This document shows positions 20,482 to 29,377 of a DNA stretch of 64,000 nt, piece by piece. The notes under the pieces are model-generated. The model was not told the DNA's origin. It searched no databases and saw only the letters and a program-made list of their open reading frames with translations. Both the position numbers and the translations under genes were made by a program. The stretch covers positions 33,700-97,699 of the forward strand of contig NZ_JXOK01000053.1 in assembly GCF_000830505.1 (NCBI RefSeq), read 5' to 3'. Position 1 is the first letter of the stretch; each line of letters starts with the position of its first letter. The stretch is from Vibrio mytili (GTDB taxonomy: Bacteria; Pseudomonadota; Gammaproteobacteria; Enterobacterales; Vibrionaceae).

Positions 20482-20964
20482 CTAATGAATATAAAAGTAG
20501 TACGCCAAACCTATGACTATCGCTGGTGCAAAAGGAATCACGAGTGGCTGCTTAGACTTCCATCCCGGAGTGACTTTCTGTACAGCATAGCCTTTAACTT
20601 GCTGTGTAAATGGAATGGTCGAACATGCCACATGTAACGCTAGATAAAATAAGGCGATTAAACCACCAGCCACAACGATATAGAGCGAGACTTCCCCCAT
20701 TACATCAATACCAACCCACAAACCAACCGTCGCCAGAAGCTTTACGTCGCCTCCAGCCATAACTCTGAGCAGATACAACCCGAAACAAATAGCAAAAGTC
20801 GTAAGTAGCCCTTGAATGTGACTCCCCAACACTTCACTCCCTTGCATGTAGATATCTGCTAAAACGGCACAGGCAAGTAAACCTACAAGCTGATTCGGTA
20901 TACGGTGCCTCTGAGCATCAGAGACACCGATTACAGCTAACAATACCCAAATAATTATGTGCAT
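20482..20964 (-). CDS. tadV: TadV prepilin peptidase (A24 family)
   Basis: TadV is the membrane aspartyl protease that cleaves Flp and the TadE/F pseudopilins. The two catalytic aspartates are seen in SDAQRHRIPN near residue 18 and in GGDVKLLA near residue 75, with four to five hydrophobic segments. I start at ATG 20964 (MHIIIWVLL), since the longer frame runs into flp; no strong ribosome-binding site is seen, so coupling to flp translation is possible. This gives 160 residues, right for the short TadV type that lacks the N-methylation domain. Confidence 0.9.
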   Translation of the reverse strand: MHIIIWVLLAVIGVSDAQRHRIPNQLVGLLACAVLADIYMQGSEVLGSHIQGLLTTFAICFGLYLLRVMAGGDVKLLATVGLWVGIDVMGEVSLYIVVAGGLIALFYLALHVACSTIPFTQQVKGYAVQKVTPGWKSKQPLVIPFAPAIVIGLAYYFYIH

Positions 20965-20989
20965 ACTGATATCTGTCAGACTTTGACTA

Positions 20990-21181
20990 TTAACCACCAG
21001 AGTTAACTTCAATCCCATCAATCTCTGAAGATACTTCACCAAACTTATCAGCCAAAGCTCCCCAGAAGTCCATACTGAGTAAGGCCGCTACAATCAATGC
21101 CGCACCTAAGATATATTCAAGAAGCGTCAATCCTTCTTCATCATTCCAAAAGTCTTTTAATACTTGTGTGAACTTGTCCAT
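20990..21181 (-). CDS. flp: Flp-type major pilin of the Tad pilus
   Basis: A 63-residue prepilin. The Flp processing motif is EEGLTLLEYILGAALIVAAL: cleavage after the glycine leaves a mature N-terminus with the glutamate-tyrosine pair at positions 5 and 6, followed by one hydrophobic helix. It is the first gene of the Tad operon, as in other Tad loci. AGGGGG is four bases before the ATG, the strongest ribosome-binding site in the cluster, in keeping with high expression of the structural subunit. Confidence 0.95.
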   Translation of the reverse strand: MDKFTQVLKDFWNDEEGLTLLEYILGAALIVAALLSMDFWGALADKFGEVSSEIDGIEVNSGG

Positions 21182-21600
21182 TTTGCCCCCTAAAGATCTC
21201 TGTTTCTTCAGACATCTCTTTCATTGATGTTAAGTTAATCCCTTACGAGACGTCATGTATTTGACGTTCGCTTATAACTTAGGTTAGCAAAGTGTTAGAA
21301 CGTTAGGACTTTGTTAAGATTAAGTAGCACTTTTTTGCCCTATCACTTAGAAGGATAATGCGCTTCAAAAATGAGACATTCATTCAAAAATAGTGATGCA
21401 CTTATCATATTTAAGCGAACAACTTTTTAAAACCAGAACTAAAGGATTAGTTTTATAGTTAATACTAACAATAAAAGAATGAATTAAGAGTGAGACAAAA
21501 AACTCAAGGAATGAGAAAGTACGCACTCTCAATAACAGAAAGTAATTAGATAACGTCAGATAACAACAAAAATCTTACATTTCGCTTAAATGGGTTGTTT
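21182..21600. promoter_or_regulatory. divergent control region of the Tad operon and the AraC-type gene
   Basis: This gap of 419 bases must contain the Tad operon promoter. Three direct GTTAG elements lie at 21284-21288, 21295-21299 and 21303-21307, spaced 11 and 8 bases apart. A minus-strand TATAAG lies near 21272-21277, just downstream of them in the flp direction, with no good -35. Direct repeats beside a -35-less promoter would suit an AraC-type activator, but this is inference. I looked for a sigma-54 -24/-12 element and found none. Confidence 0.45.
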
Positions 21601-22344
21601 ATGGAAAATCAAACCAAAGCTTATTGGATCGGAGAATCATTTCAATCTCTGCCTGAACCATACTATTCTGAATTTTATAACAATTTTGAATTACACGATT
21701 ACAGCAACGACATTTCTATACTGAGTAGTAAAGAGTGTGAGTATTTTTTTTATTACCTCACTCACGATCACAACGAGTTACTAAAAGGCATCGTCACCTT
21801 GTGCGAGAACTTGGATAAAAGGTTGATTGTGGTGTATCCGCACAACGATACGAATACTGAACCTAATGCTCCGGCGGAGCTCTACGAGAGTTTACCTCCT
21901 GAACATGTCACTGCAGAATATTACTCTTTAAATCAAAGCACTATCAATAATTGGCTTTCTCAGATCAAACTAAAATATTTCTTATCCAACGGAATAAACA
22001 GTGGTGAAATATCGATTGAAACAGGTGAAAAAGATATATCCCAAGTAATTCATTATATTATGAATAATATTGACAAGGATGTGCGCGAAGAAGATGCCGC
22101 GGCACTGTGTCACTATTCCCCGACGTATTTCTCGCGAGTATTCCATAAAAAAGTGGGCATGTGTTTTCGAGATTACATCACCACTAAGCGTATTTCTTTA
22201 GCAAAACAAATGCTTACTGAAGATGATTCGACAAAGATTGCTTATATTGCTTATCAATGTGGTTATCATGATGTGTCTTATTTCTCGAGAATATTTAAAA
22301 AGAAAACCGGACTGTCTCCTGCCAGTTATCGTCAGCAGTTTTGA
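21601..22344 (+). CDS. AraC-family transcriptional regulator
   Basis: A 248-residue regulator. The C-terminal 100 residues carry two helix-turn-helix motifs: DAAALCHYSPTYFSRVFHKK followed by TKIAYIAYQCGYHDVSYFSR, ending in KKKTGLSPASYRQQF. The first 140 residues are an unrecognised sensing domain; the SSKECEYFFYYLTHDHNELL segment suggests a receiver-like fold without clear phosphorylation residues. Start at ATG 21601; the in-frame TTG two codons earlier is less likely. Transcribed away from flp, so it is a good candidate for the Tad operon regulator. Confidence 0.8.
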   Translation: MENQTKAYWIGESFQSLPEPYYSEFYNNFELHDYSNDISILSSKECEYFFYYLTHDHNELLKGIVTLCENLDKRLIVVYPHNDTNTEPNAPAELYESLPPEHVTAEYYSLNQSTINNWLSQIKLKYFLSNGINSGEISIETGEKDISQVIHYIMNNIDKDVREEDAAALCHYSPTYFSRVFHKKVGMCFRDYITTKRISLAKQMLTEDDSTKIAYIAYQCGYHDVSYFSRIFKKKTGLSPASYRQQF

Positions 22345-22392
22345 TTTGCGCCTATTTATCTTTTATGAACACCTTTTTCGCGCTCGTCAAAC

Positions 22393-22426
22393 CAACGGTA
22401 ACGTACCAAAACTAACGTTACCGTTG
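22393..22426 (+). terminator. perfect 12-bp hairpin after the AraC-type gene
   Basis: CAACGGTAACGT (22393-22404) pairs perfectly with ACGTTACCGTTG (22415-22426) around a 10-base loop. No T run follows, so it may be a weak terminator, an RNA end or an operator for the next gene. Confidence 0.5.
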
Positions 22427-22539
22427 CCACAGTTTTCGCCACAAGCGATTCACCACTTGTGACTTACCATGCTAAAGTTAACATTACATTAACAACTATA
22501 AATTCAAATAACAGTTAACGAGATGACATGGAGTCACAG

Positions 22540-24249
22540 ATGATGAGTCAGCCAAAATCCAACAGCGCGGCTGCTTGCGCTCTCCCACCACCAAATGAAA
22601 TGATCCTCAAATGGGCACAAGAACGCCCGAATGAGGTTTATCTAAAACAAATCATCAACCGACAGTTTGTCGAATACACCTATGCCGACGTGGCGGATCA
22701 GGCGCTTCGGCTGGTTAGCGCACTGCGCAAGCTTGGTATTCATCCTGGTGATAAAGTCGCACTAGTATCCAAAAACTGTGCAGAATGGTTTATCTGCGAT
22801 TTAGCAATGATGCTGGGTGATTACGTCAGTGTGCCAATTTTCCCTACCGCTGGCGCAGACACCATCGAGTACTGCATCACCCATAGTGAGAGTAAAGCGG
22901 TCATTGGTGGTAAGCTGGATGACCCTGCCGCAACACAGCAAGTGATTGATAGTATCGCAGACCTAATCAGTATTTCATTGCCTTACGATACAGCGCCAAG
23001 GTGTCAGTATCAGTTCAAACAACTCATTGATGATGCCGAGCCAAGTGAAGAACGCCCACAACATTACGACGATAAGTTGATGTCCTTGGTGTATACATCG
23101 GGAACGTCCGGTTTACCAAAAGGCGCGATGTTGACCTACGGCGCGTTCTCTTGGTCAGCCCAGCAGTTGATCAATCATATTGGCATACAAGAAAATGACC
23201 GACTGTTTTCTTATTTACCATTGGCGCATATTACCGAGCGCGTGTATATCTTTGGCTCTTCCATCATGGGAGGGGTCCCAACCGCTTTCCCTGAGTCACT
23301 CGATACCTTTATTGAAGATGTCAAAATGCAGCGTCCTACCTTGTTTATCTCAGTGCCAAGACTCTGGACGCTATTCCAACAACGGATTCAAGACAAGCTT
23401 CCGCAAAAAACATTAAACATTTTATTGAAAATTCCATTCGTGAACTCGTTGATTAAGAAAAAGCTCGCGGACGGCTTGGGATTAGATCAAGCGCGAGTAC
23501 TGGGCTGTGGCTCCGCCCCTGTATCTCCAGCACTGCTCAAGTGGTATCACTCTATCGGTCTGAACATCACTGAAGCATGGGGCATGACTGAATCATTTGC
23601 TTACAGCACACTGAATTACCCGTTCCGCGCGGATAAAATCGGCAGTGTGGGGAATGCAGGCCCAGGGGTTGAGCTCAAGATCGCGAGCGATGCGGAAATC
23701 ATGGTACGCAGTAAAGGCTTATTCTCCGGTTATTATAAAAATGACATAGCCACTCAGGAGTCGTTTGATAAAGAGGGTTGGCTTCATACTGGCGATATTG
23801 GTGCTATTGATAATGAGGGTTACTTAAGTATACAAGGTCGTAAAAAAGATACGTTCAAAACGGCCAAAGGTAAGTTCGTCTCACCTGTACCAATAGAGAA
23901 AAAGCTGTTCGAATATAGCCGCGTGGAAATGATGTGTCTGATTGGATTGGGCTTACCTGCGCCGATTCTACTTGTGGTTCCGCATGACTTCCCTAATTTC
24001 GATAAACAGCGCTATGCTCGCTCGACCAAAAAAGTGATTGAACGAATGAACCAAGAGCTGGCGTCGCATGAGCAAATTAAAGGGGTGTTGATGATCAAAG
24101 AGCCGTGGAGCATTGAGAATGGCATTCTCACGCCAACGTTAAAGATCAAACGCCATGTGTTGGAGCAAAAGTATCACGAGATCGGTCACAATTGGCCTAA
24201 AGATCAATTAGTGCTCTGGGAAGACGAACTAACGACAACTCATGAATAA
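22540..24249 (+). CDS. AMP-binding long-chain acyl-CoA synthetase-like protein
   Basis: An adenylate-forming enzyme, probably activating a long-chain fatty acid with ATP and CoA. The phosphate-binding loop is SLVYTSGTSGLPKGAM near residue 185, followed by EAWGMTES near residue 350 and the GWLHTGDIG hinge near residue 415. The length of about 569 residues and the Faa1-like arrangement with AHITERV fit a FAA1-type ligase. I place the start at 22540 because GGAG is six bases before it; ATG 22528 is also possible. In V. cholerae, as I recall, a similar gene lies directly beside the second EF-G gene; here a pilus cluster separates them. Confidence 0.85.
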   Translation: MMSQPKSNSAAACALPPPNEMILKWAQERPNEVYLKQIINRQFVEYTYADVADQALRLVSALRKLGIHPGDKVALVSKNCAEWFICDLAMMLGDYVSVPIFPTAGADTIEYCITHSESKAVIGGKLDDPAATQQVIDSIADLISISLPYDTAPRCQYQFKQLIDDAEPSEERPQHYDDKLMSLVYTSGTSGLPKGAMLTYGAFSWSAQQLINHIGIQENDRLFSYLPLAHITERVYIFGSSIMGGVPTAFPESLDTFIEDVKMQRPTLFISVPRLWTLFQQRIQDKLPQKTLNILLKIPFVNSLIKKKLADGLGLDQARVLGCGSAPVSPALLKWYHSIGLNITEAWGMTESFAYSTLNYPFRADKIGSVGNAGPGVELKIASDAEIMVRSKGLFSGYYKNDIATQESFDKEGWLHTGDIGAIDNEGYLSIQGRKKDTFKTAKGKFVSPVPIEKKLFEYSRVEMMCLIGLGLPAPILLVVPHDFPNFDKQRYARSTKKVIERMNQELASHEQIKGVLMIKEPWSIENGILTPTLKIKRHVLEQKYHEIGHNWPKDQLVLWEDELTTTHE

Positions 24250-24631
24250 AAACGAGGAAGAACACGAATAATTATTTAGAACTGGATTTTAAAATTATTT
24301 AATTATCTCTCCCCTTTAATGCTCATCATAATTAAAGGGGATATATTCATTCTTTCTATTTTAACCTGCTTAGATGTACTCACTCTTCATTTCCTCGATC
24401 TACCACACCATCCAGAAAATAGTTTGTATTAAAAAGTTGGTACTCTAGTTATTTGGTACTAGTATTTTTTAGTACTAGCTTGCATATCATGATGTAAAGC
24501 AAGACATAAAAAATGTCATCATCAATGTGACCTTGTGCGGCTGTCTATTCGTTTTCTCAATCAACATATCCACATGTTGGTTAAAGACTAGGTTAATAAA
24601 AATACAATACTAGACCTAAGGATTAAGAGCA
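24250..24631 (+). other. intergenic region before the CsgD/VpsT-type regulator
   Basis: No gene is seen. It holds a terminator hairpin at 24310-24341 and a six-base-pair hairpin (GTACTA/TAGTAC at 24456-24461 and 24470-24475) within a run of repeated GGTACT words, in the likely promoter zone of the regulator at 24632. The latter may be a binding site or a leader hairpin. Confidence 0.45.
24310..24341 (+). terminator. hairpin terminator after the acyl-CoA synthetase gene
   Basis: TCCCCTTTAAT pairs perfectly with ATTAAAGGGGA around a 10-base loop, 61 bases past the stop codon. The T run after it is poor. Confidence 0.6.
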
Positions 24632-25267
24632 ATGGAACTCAGTACTCAGTACTTTGATGTACATCTACTCACCAGAGATAATTCATACTCTCGGGTGATT
24701 CGAGATTTACTCAAAGTCACGTTTCCGTATATAAATCTTTCGTGTCATGAACACTTTCCGCAAATAAGTGAGAATGAGGCGATAACAATCATACTTTTCG
24801 ATGTAAAAACCATGCCAAGTCCACAAAATTACGGCATCTTGCCCAATAAGCGTAAAGAGAAATGGATCGCAGTGAATGTCCATTCTCAAACGTCATTGGA
24901 GTGGTTGGAAAAAGGCTATTCAGGCCAAATAAGCCATGGTTTGGAGTTGCTACCCAAAGCCGTACATGCGGTGGTCAATGGCGATATATGGTTTCCTCGC
25001 TCGATTTTAAATAAAGCGATTCATCATTATCAACAAGGAAGTGAAAACCCCGCTGTGTTAGTGGAAGCACTCAGCTCGCGATTTCTTTTAACTAGAAAAG
25101 AAAGTGAGATATGTAAATTAATGTTGCAAGGACTTTCTAATACACAAATTGCAAGGCATTCCAACGTGAGTATTAATACCGTTAAGACTCATGCTTCAAA
25201 TGTGTTGCACAAATTGGAAATTCGCTCTCGTTATGAGTTGATGGCCATGGCACGAGAGCAGGTCTAA
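24632..25267 (+). CDS. LuxR-type regulator of the CsgD/VpsT group
   Basis: A 211-residue regulator with an N-terminal receiver-like domain and a C-terminal LuxR/FixJ helix-turn-helix (LTRKESEICKLMLQGLSNTQ then VSINTVKTHASNVLHKL). CsgD and VpsT have this plan and control matrix or curli genes; VpsT binds c-di-GMP through a W-[FLM]-[TS]-R motif. Here the same place reads GDIWFPRS near residue 127, so the third position is proline. It lies 204 bases before the pilin gene on the same strand and is the likely regulator of the pilus cluster. Binding of c-di-GMP is possible but unproven given the changed motif. Confidence 0.8.
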   Translation: MELSTQYFDVHLLTRDNSYSRVIRDLLKVTFPYINLSCHEHFPQISENEAITIILFDVKTMPSPQNYGILPNKRKEKWIAVNVHSQTSLEWLEKGYSGQISHGLELLPKAVHAVVNGDIWFPRSILNKAIHHYQQGSENPAVLVEALSSRFLLTRKESEICKLMLQGLSNTQIARHSNVSINTVKTHASNVLHKLEIRSRYELMAMAREQV

Positions 25268-25471
25268 AACAATGACATCAAACATTTCCCATCTCTAAGA
25301 TGCAAGACTAGTGAACATAGCAAAGTAGACTAAGTAACAGTAATTTCACCCTATTTTCACCCCAACAATCGATGGGATCTCACCTTTGTTGATGAGGTGA
25401 ACACAGGGCCTCCCTCTTAAGCTTTTTATGCGATGCAACAATACGCATTCATACAAACGAGGGATTGAATT

Positions 25472-26050
25472 ATGAAAAAACTACTACTTGCTACTGCGAT
25501 TGCTTCACTTTCTTTTGGGGCTTCTGCTGTTGAGTTTACAGAAACTATTGACTTCGACTCTTTAAAATCAACAGACAGTAAGACAATTGATCTATTCGGC
25601 TACGTTCCAGAACGGTGTTTGCTCAGAGTGAAAAATAATTCTTTTAAAGACGTTTTGAAGAACGCAAGAAATGTACATGATGATATCGGTGGCAATGCTC
25701 AAAACGACCCGGTAGCTCTAGGCGACCTTTTAGCTTGGTGCAACTACGGCAGTAAACTAAAGCTTGAAGTAAAAGCAACAAAACTCGTCGGTATAGGATC
25801 AAGCAATTTATTTAAGACCATTGATTACGACGTACTTATCGGTGGGCAACCTTTAGGTAATACCAAAGATTTTGGCATCTTTAAAAAATCGGAAGTGAAG
25901 TTTTACAATGACGCTGAACATCTGAAAAACAAAGCAAGTAAACGCTCTATAGCCATACAACCAGAAGATGCTGGATTTGCAAAACATGGCAAATATTTCG
26001 GCAAAATGACAGTTAGCCTCTCTGCAATTGGACCTCATTTTGGCTATTAA
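25472..26050 (+). CDS. putative major pilus subunit of a chaperone-usher cluster
   Basis: A secreted 192-residue protein. The signal peptide is MKKLLLATAIASLSFGASA. The mature part is beta-rich, has two cysteines (in PERCLLRV and AWCNYG) that could form the pilin disulfide, and ends in a strand-like GKMTVSLSAIG segment. No family name is obvious to me, and the call rests on its place directly before chaperone, usher and tip genes. GAGGGA lies seven bases before the ATG. A hairpin attenuator follows, which would make it the most abundant product. Confidence 0.65.
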   Translation: MKKLLLATAIASLSFGASAVEFTETIDFDSLKSTDSKTIDLFGYVPERCLLRVKNNSFKDVLKNARNVHDDIGGNAQNDPVALGDLLAWCNYGSKLKLEVKATKLVGIGSSNLFKTIDYDVLIGGQPLGNTKDFGIFKKSEVKFYNDAEHLKNKASKRSIAIQPEDAGFAKHGKYFGKMTVSLSAIGPHFGY

Positions 26051-26159
26051 GAAAACTAAAGTGGGATTTTGGATAGGAAGGAACAAGTGGTAGTCGCGGT
26101 AATAACAGTTAAAAATCACTGTCGACTAATATCCAAATATCGCCATTAGATGCATGTTT

Positions 26160-26192
26160 AAAAGCTTGGTTCTGAATCGGACCAAGCTTTTT
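26160..26192 (+). terminator. hairpin terminator/attenuator between pilin and chaperone genes
   Basis: AAAAGCTTGGT pairs perfectly with ACCAAGCTTTT around a 10-base loop, and the run ends in five T residues. It lies in the 229-base gap inside the pilus cluster. Such attenuators after the major subunit keep subunit transcripts in excess over assembly genes. Confidence 0.8.
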
Positions 26193-26279
26193 GTACAGCG
26201 TGACTTTAGGTTGATTTATATAGACGTTATTTAGGAAATTGTAGTGTAAGGCTAACCATACGAAATAAGGACATTTACT

Positions 26280-26975
26280 ATGATTAAAGTTATTACGTAC
26301 TTATTACTTTGTGTTACTACGACACTTTTTAGTTCTTTAGCCCCCGCATACGAAGTGAGTCCCATCTATCTAGAGCTTGATGATATAGGCAAAAAGGCAC
26401 AAGGGCTATACGTCATCACGAACGTTGAAGAGTCACCAATCATGCTTGAGGTCAATACTTACCGCGCTGACTATTCATCTGGAGAAGAAGTGCTAACACC
26501 AGCAGATGATGAGTTTCTGATTCTTCCTCCTCAAGCCAAAATTGACGGGTTAAAATCTCAAACCTTCCGCGTCAGACATATTCCCAAGAATAAAACGTCT
26601 AAGACTCACACCTACCGAATTATCTTTACTCAAGTAGAACTCGAAAATTCTGGAAAAAAAGACGATCAAGACAGCTCTATCTCCATGTTGCTTGAATTTG
26701 CTACGTTGGCTTTTGTCTCACCACAAGCCAGTAAACCAGTCGCTAAAGCATCATTAACTCAAAACGGCCTTATCGTTAGCAACGAAGGTAATCGTGTTCT
26801 TAATATGACAACCCTTGAGTTCGAGTTTAGTGGAGGTAAAGAGGATAAATCAATCAGTTGGGAAACACTCAGCAAACAGACAAGTGCTTATCTGATGCCC
26901 GGCTCTCGAGTCAGCTATGCTTTACCTGAATCCCTAGGCACACCAAAACAGGTAAAAATAAGCAATTTGGAATAA
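26280..26975 (+). CDS. periplasmic pilus chaperone
   Basis: A 231-residue secreted protein (signal peptide ending in LAPAYE) with the two-domain immunoglobulin-like plan of pilus chaperones. The first domain has VSPIYLELDDIGKKAQGLYV then LILPPQAK and TFRVRHIP, matching the conserved proline and arginine-containing strands near residues 80-105, followed by YRIIFTQVE. The second domain starts near ASLTQNGLIVSNEG. It would hold pilin subunits in the periplasm and hand them to the usher, whose gene begins 10 bases later. AAGGA lies before the ATG. The sequence is far from the FimC/PapD type. Confidence 0.8.
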   Translation: MIKVITYLLLCVTTTLFSSLAPAYEVSPIYLELDDIGKKAQGLYVITNVEESPIMLEVNTYRADYSSGEEVLTPADDEFLILPPQAKIDGLKSQTFRVRHIPKNKTSKTHTYRIIFTQVELENSGKKDDQDSSISMLLEFATLAFVSPQASKPVAKASLTQNGLIVSNEGNRVLNMTTLEFEFSGGKEDKSISWETLSKQTSAYLMPGSRVSYALPESLGTPKQVKISNLE

Positions 26976-26985
26976 GGAAAGCCCA

Positions 26986-29364
26986 ATGAAAAAAACAATC
27001 TCCGGGCTACTTTTACTTTTCATTTTCTCTTTTGCTTATGCGCAAGACTGGGTTTTTCCTTTACCTGCAACATGGGGGGATCGAGAGCTCGGAGAACTGG
27101 ACTCTCGTACCGATGGACAAATAGTCAATTCGGTCAATACCGCGCAGTTAAAAACATTAACCAAACAACTGGTGAATCCGCAGACCTATACAAAGCTCGA
27201 ACAATATAGCAATAGCTTTATTAGCACCAAAGAATTAGAGCAGATGGGCATACTGATCAATTTCGATGCTGGCACTCAAACTGTCGACTTTACCTTCTCC
27301 GAGAGTGCCGCGGCAAATTTTCTCCTGTCGTTTGGGTCCGAATATAAACCAGCCCAGTATTCTGAAAGTGCTTTTTGGACATGGAAAAATACATTTAATG
27401 CCAGCACAGATTACACCTTCAACCAAGCATCAGGTCTTGATAATACCCAAACATGGTTAGGCGAATGGCTGATAAACATGAACATTGGTGGGGTTCGGGG
27501 CGCAAACCTTGATGTATCTGGGTTTATTGATGGAGGAACAAACATAGATGCTGAGTTTTATCGAGGCGAAGCCAAATTGTTCTTCGATGAACCCGACTCC
27601 CCTTGGCGGTTTACCCTAGGTGACGTTTCGCTTAACGGTGCCGGGCATTTACCTTCGGCACCCATTGGAGGTTTGGCTTTTGAACGCCTGTATCAAGATT
27701 TGCAGCCAACAAGAAATATTCAAAATGGTGGCACTCAGCCGCTTATTCTAAATGAAAGTGCCGATGTTGAAATCTACATTAATGACATCTTTTTCACTGA
27801 GATCCGCTTACCGCCTGGGCGTTATACTTTAGACGATCTGCCGCTCATCTCTGGCACCAATGATGTGCGCCTTGATATTAGCTATCAATCGGGTCGGAGG
27901 GATACCATTGTTTATAGTCAGTTCTTTAATTCACGCTTATTACGAGAAGGTATTTCTGATTTTGGTTTCTATTCCGGTTTGTACTCCAGTATCGTCGACA
28001 ACGATTTTGAATACGATCAAGATCAATGGATCACCTCTGGTTATTACGATTATGGCATTAACGACTATTTGACCGTCGGAATTAATGGCCTGTATCACCC
28101 AGAAGGCCAGCAACTTGGATTTATCGCTACCATAGGTACCGAATACGGGAATATAGGCCTGCGTTTATCGGGGCAACAAAACAAGCCAAACGACCTTTCA
28201 GGCGGCATCATTAGCTTAGATTACGCACACCAAATTTGGGGTACAGACGATTATGGCTCACCAAACTTTCGCTTAGGGGCTGAATACCAGCAACAATATT
28301 TTTCGCTGCCTTGGCAAGAGGAGCTCCCGGTCACTGGCTATCTAGTTTTCAGTAATTATGTGTTCACCATTACCGATACTCTAAGCACAGTGATTAGCGG
28401 AGACTATCGCGATTATGATGAACAGGAAATAGAATGGTTGGCGTCGGCGCAATTGACTTGGCAGTGGAACAGTTTGTCGATATCGGCCGGCGTAGAACAA
28501 GAAGACAACCCCAACGAAAATATAGATGAAACCCGTTTTACCTTTTCTTCTGACTGGAATTGGTATTCAGAGAATGGCGATTACGGCGCCAATGTATCTT
28601 ATTCTAATTTACCCGACTCTTACCGAGCTCAATTTCAACGCCCATCGGACAATTACACTGGCAGCCATGGTTACGCGCTGTCTCTCGAGGGTGATTCGTC
28701 TTCGCAAGTTTATTCAGCCGAAGCAAACTATGTCGCCAACCGTTTTTTAATTGATGGAGAAGTGTCGCACTACCAATTTGATGAGACCGACGGCTATCAC
28801 ACAGCGTCATTAAGAACCAGTACGGCACTGTCGATGGCCGATGGTCATATTGCTTGGTCGCGACCAATAAATGGGCCAATCGCCATCATTAACGTCCATA
28901 ATAGCTTGGATGCGGATGTCGATGTGAATGCATTTGCCGATGACCCTCCAGAACTAATTTCTACGTCATCAATCAGTAATGCAGCAAGTTTGCCTGGCGG
29001 GCATCAACAGTCAAATATATACATCACATCCCCCGATGCGCCTATTGGGTATAACTTGGGCGATTACGAGCGTACCATCACGCCCGGTACCCAGACTGGT
29101 CATGTAATACAAGTCGGCTCTGATGCATCAAAAACCATCATTGGAACTATAGAAATCGCAAATAATTCGCCACTATCGCTTCATCAGGGGCTGTTCACTG
29201 GGCAGAGCAAAACATATGAGTTCTTTACCAATCGCGCAGGAAAATTCGTCGTTGAGGGTGTAGCACCGGGTACATATTCGATCACGATACCTGGGTTTTC
29301 CTCCTTAGAAGTCCAAGTGCCCGATGTGAGTGAAAACCTTATCTATCTACACTTTACAAATTAA
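26986..29364 (+). CDS. outer-membrane usher of a chaperone-usher pilus
   Basis: A 792-residue outer-membrane protein that would form the pilus exit pore. It has a signal peptide (ending FAYAQ), an N-terminal domain (to about residue 120), a long barrel-forming region with a plug-like insertion around PGRYTLDDLPLISGTNDVRL (residues 277-296), and C-terminal small domains near GKFVVEGVAPGTYSITIPG. The WRFTLGDVSLNG and FFNSRLLREGISDFGFYSG segments are typical ushers. It overlaps nothing and is 10-13 bases from both neighbours, so it is cotranscribed. The type looks closer to alternative (alpha/sigma-like) ushers than to FimD; I cannot fix the clade. Confidence 0.85.
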   Translation: MKKTISGLLLLFIFSFAYAQDWVFPLPATWGDRELGELDSRTDGQIVNSVNTAQLKTLTKQLVNPQTYTKLEQYSNSFISTKELEQMGILINFDAGTQTVDFTFSESAAANFLLSFGSEYKPAQYSESAFWTWKNTFNASTDYTFNQASGLDNTQTWLGEWLINMNIGGVRGANLDVSGFIDGGTNIDAEFYRGEAKLFFDEPDSPWRFTLGDVSLNGAGHLPSAPIGGLAFERLYQDLQPTRNIQNGGTQPLILNESADVEIYINDIFFTEIRLPPGRYTLDDLPLISGTNDVRLDISYQSGRRDTIVYSQFFNSRLLREGISDFGFYSGLYSSIVDNDFEYDQDQWITSGYYDYGINDYLTVGINGLYHPEGQQLGFIATIGTEYGNIGLRLSGQQNKPNDLSGGIISLDYAHQIWGTDDYGSPNFRLGAEYQQQYFSLPWQEELPVTGYLVFSNYVFTITDTLSTVISGDYRDYDEQEIEWLASAQLTWQWNSLSISAGVEQEDNPNENIDETRFTFSSDWNWYSENGDYGANVSYSNLPDSYRAQFQRPSDNYTGSHGYALSLEGDSSSQVYSAEANYVANRFLIDGEVSHYQFDETDGYHTASLRTSTALSMADGHIAWSRPINGPIAIINVHNSLDADVDVNAFADDPPELISTSSISNAASLPGGHQQSNIYITSPDAPIGYNLGDYERTITPGTQTGHVIQVGSDASKTIIGTIEIANNSPLSLHQGLFTGQSKTYEFFTNRAGKFVVEGVAPGTYSITIPGFSSLEVQVPDVSENLIYLHFTN

Positions 29365-29377
29365 AGAGGGCTAATTT

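Noticed and set aside
21182..21600. Sigma-54 promoter for the Tad operon
   Set aside because: I looked for a TGGCAC-N5-TTGCA type element on the minus strand and found none.
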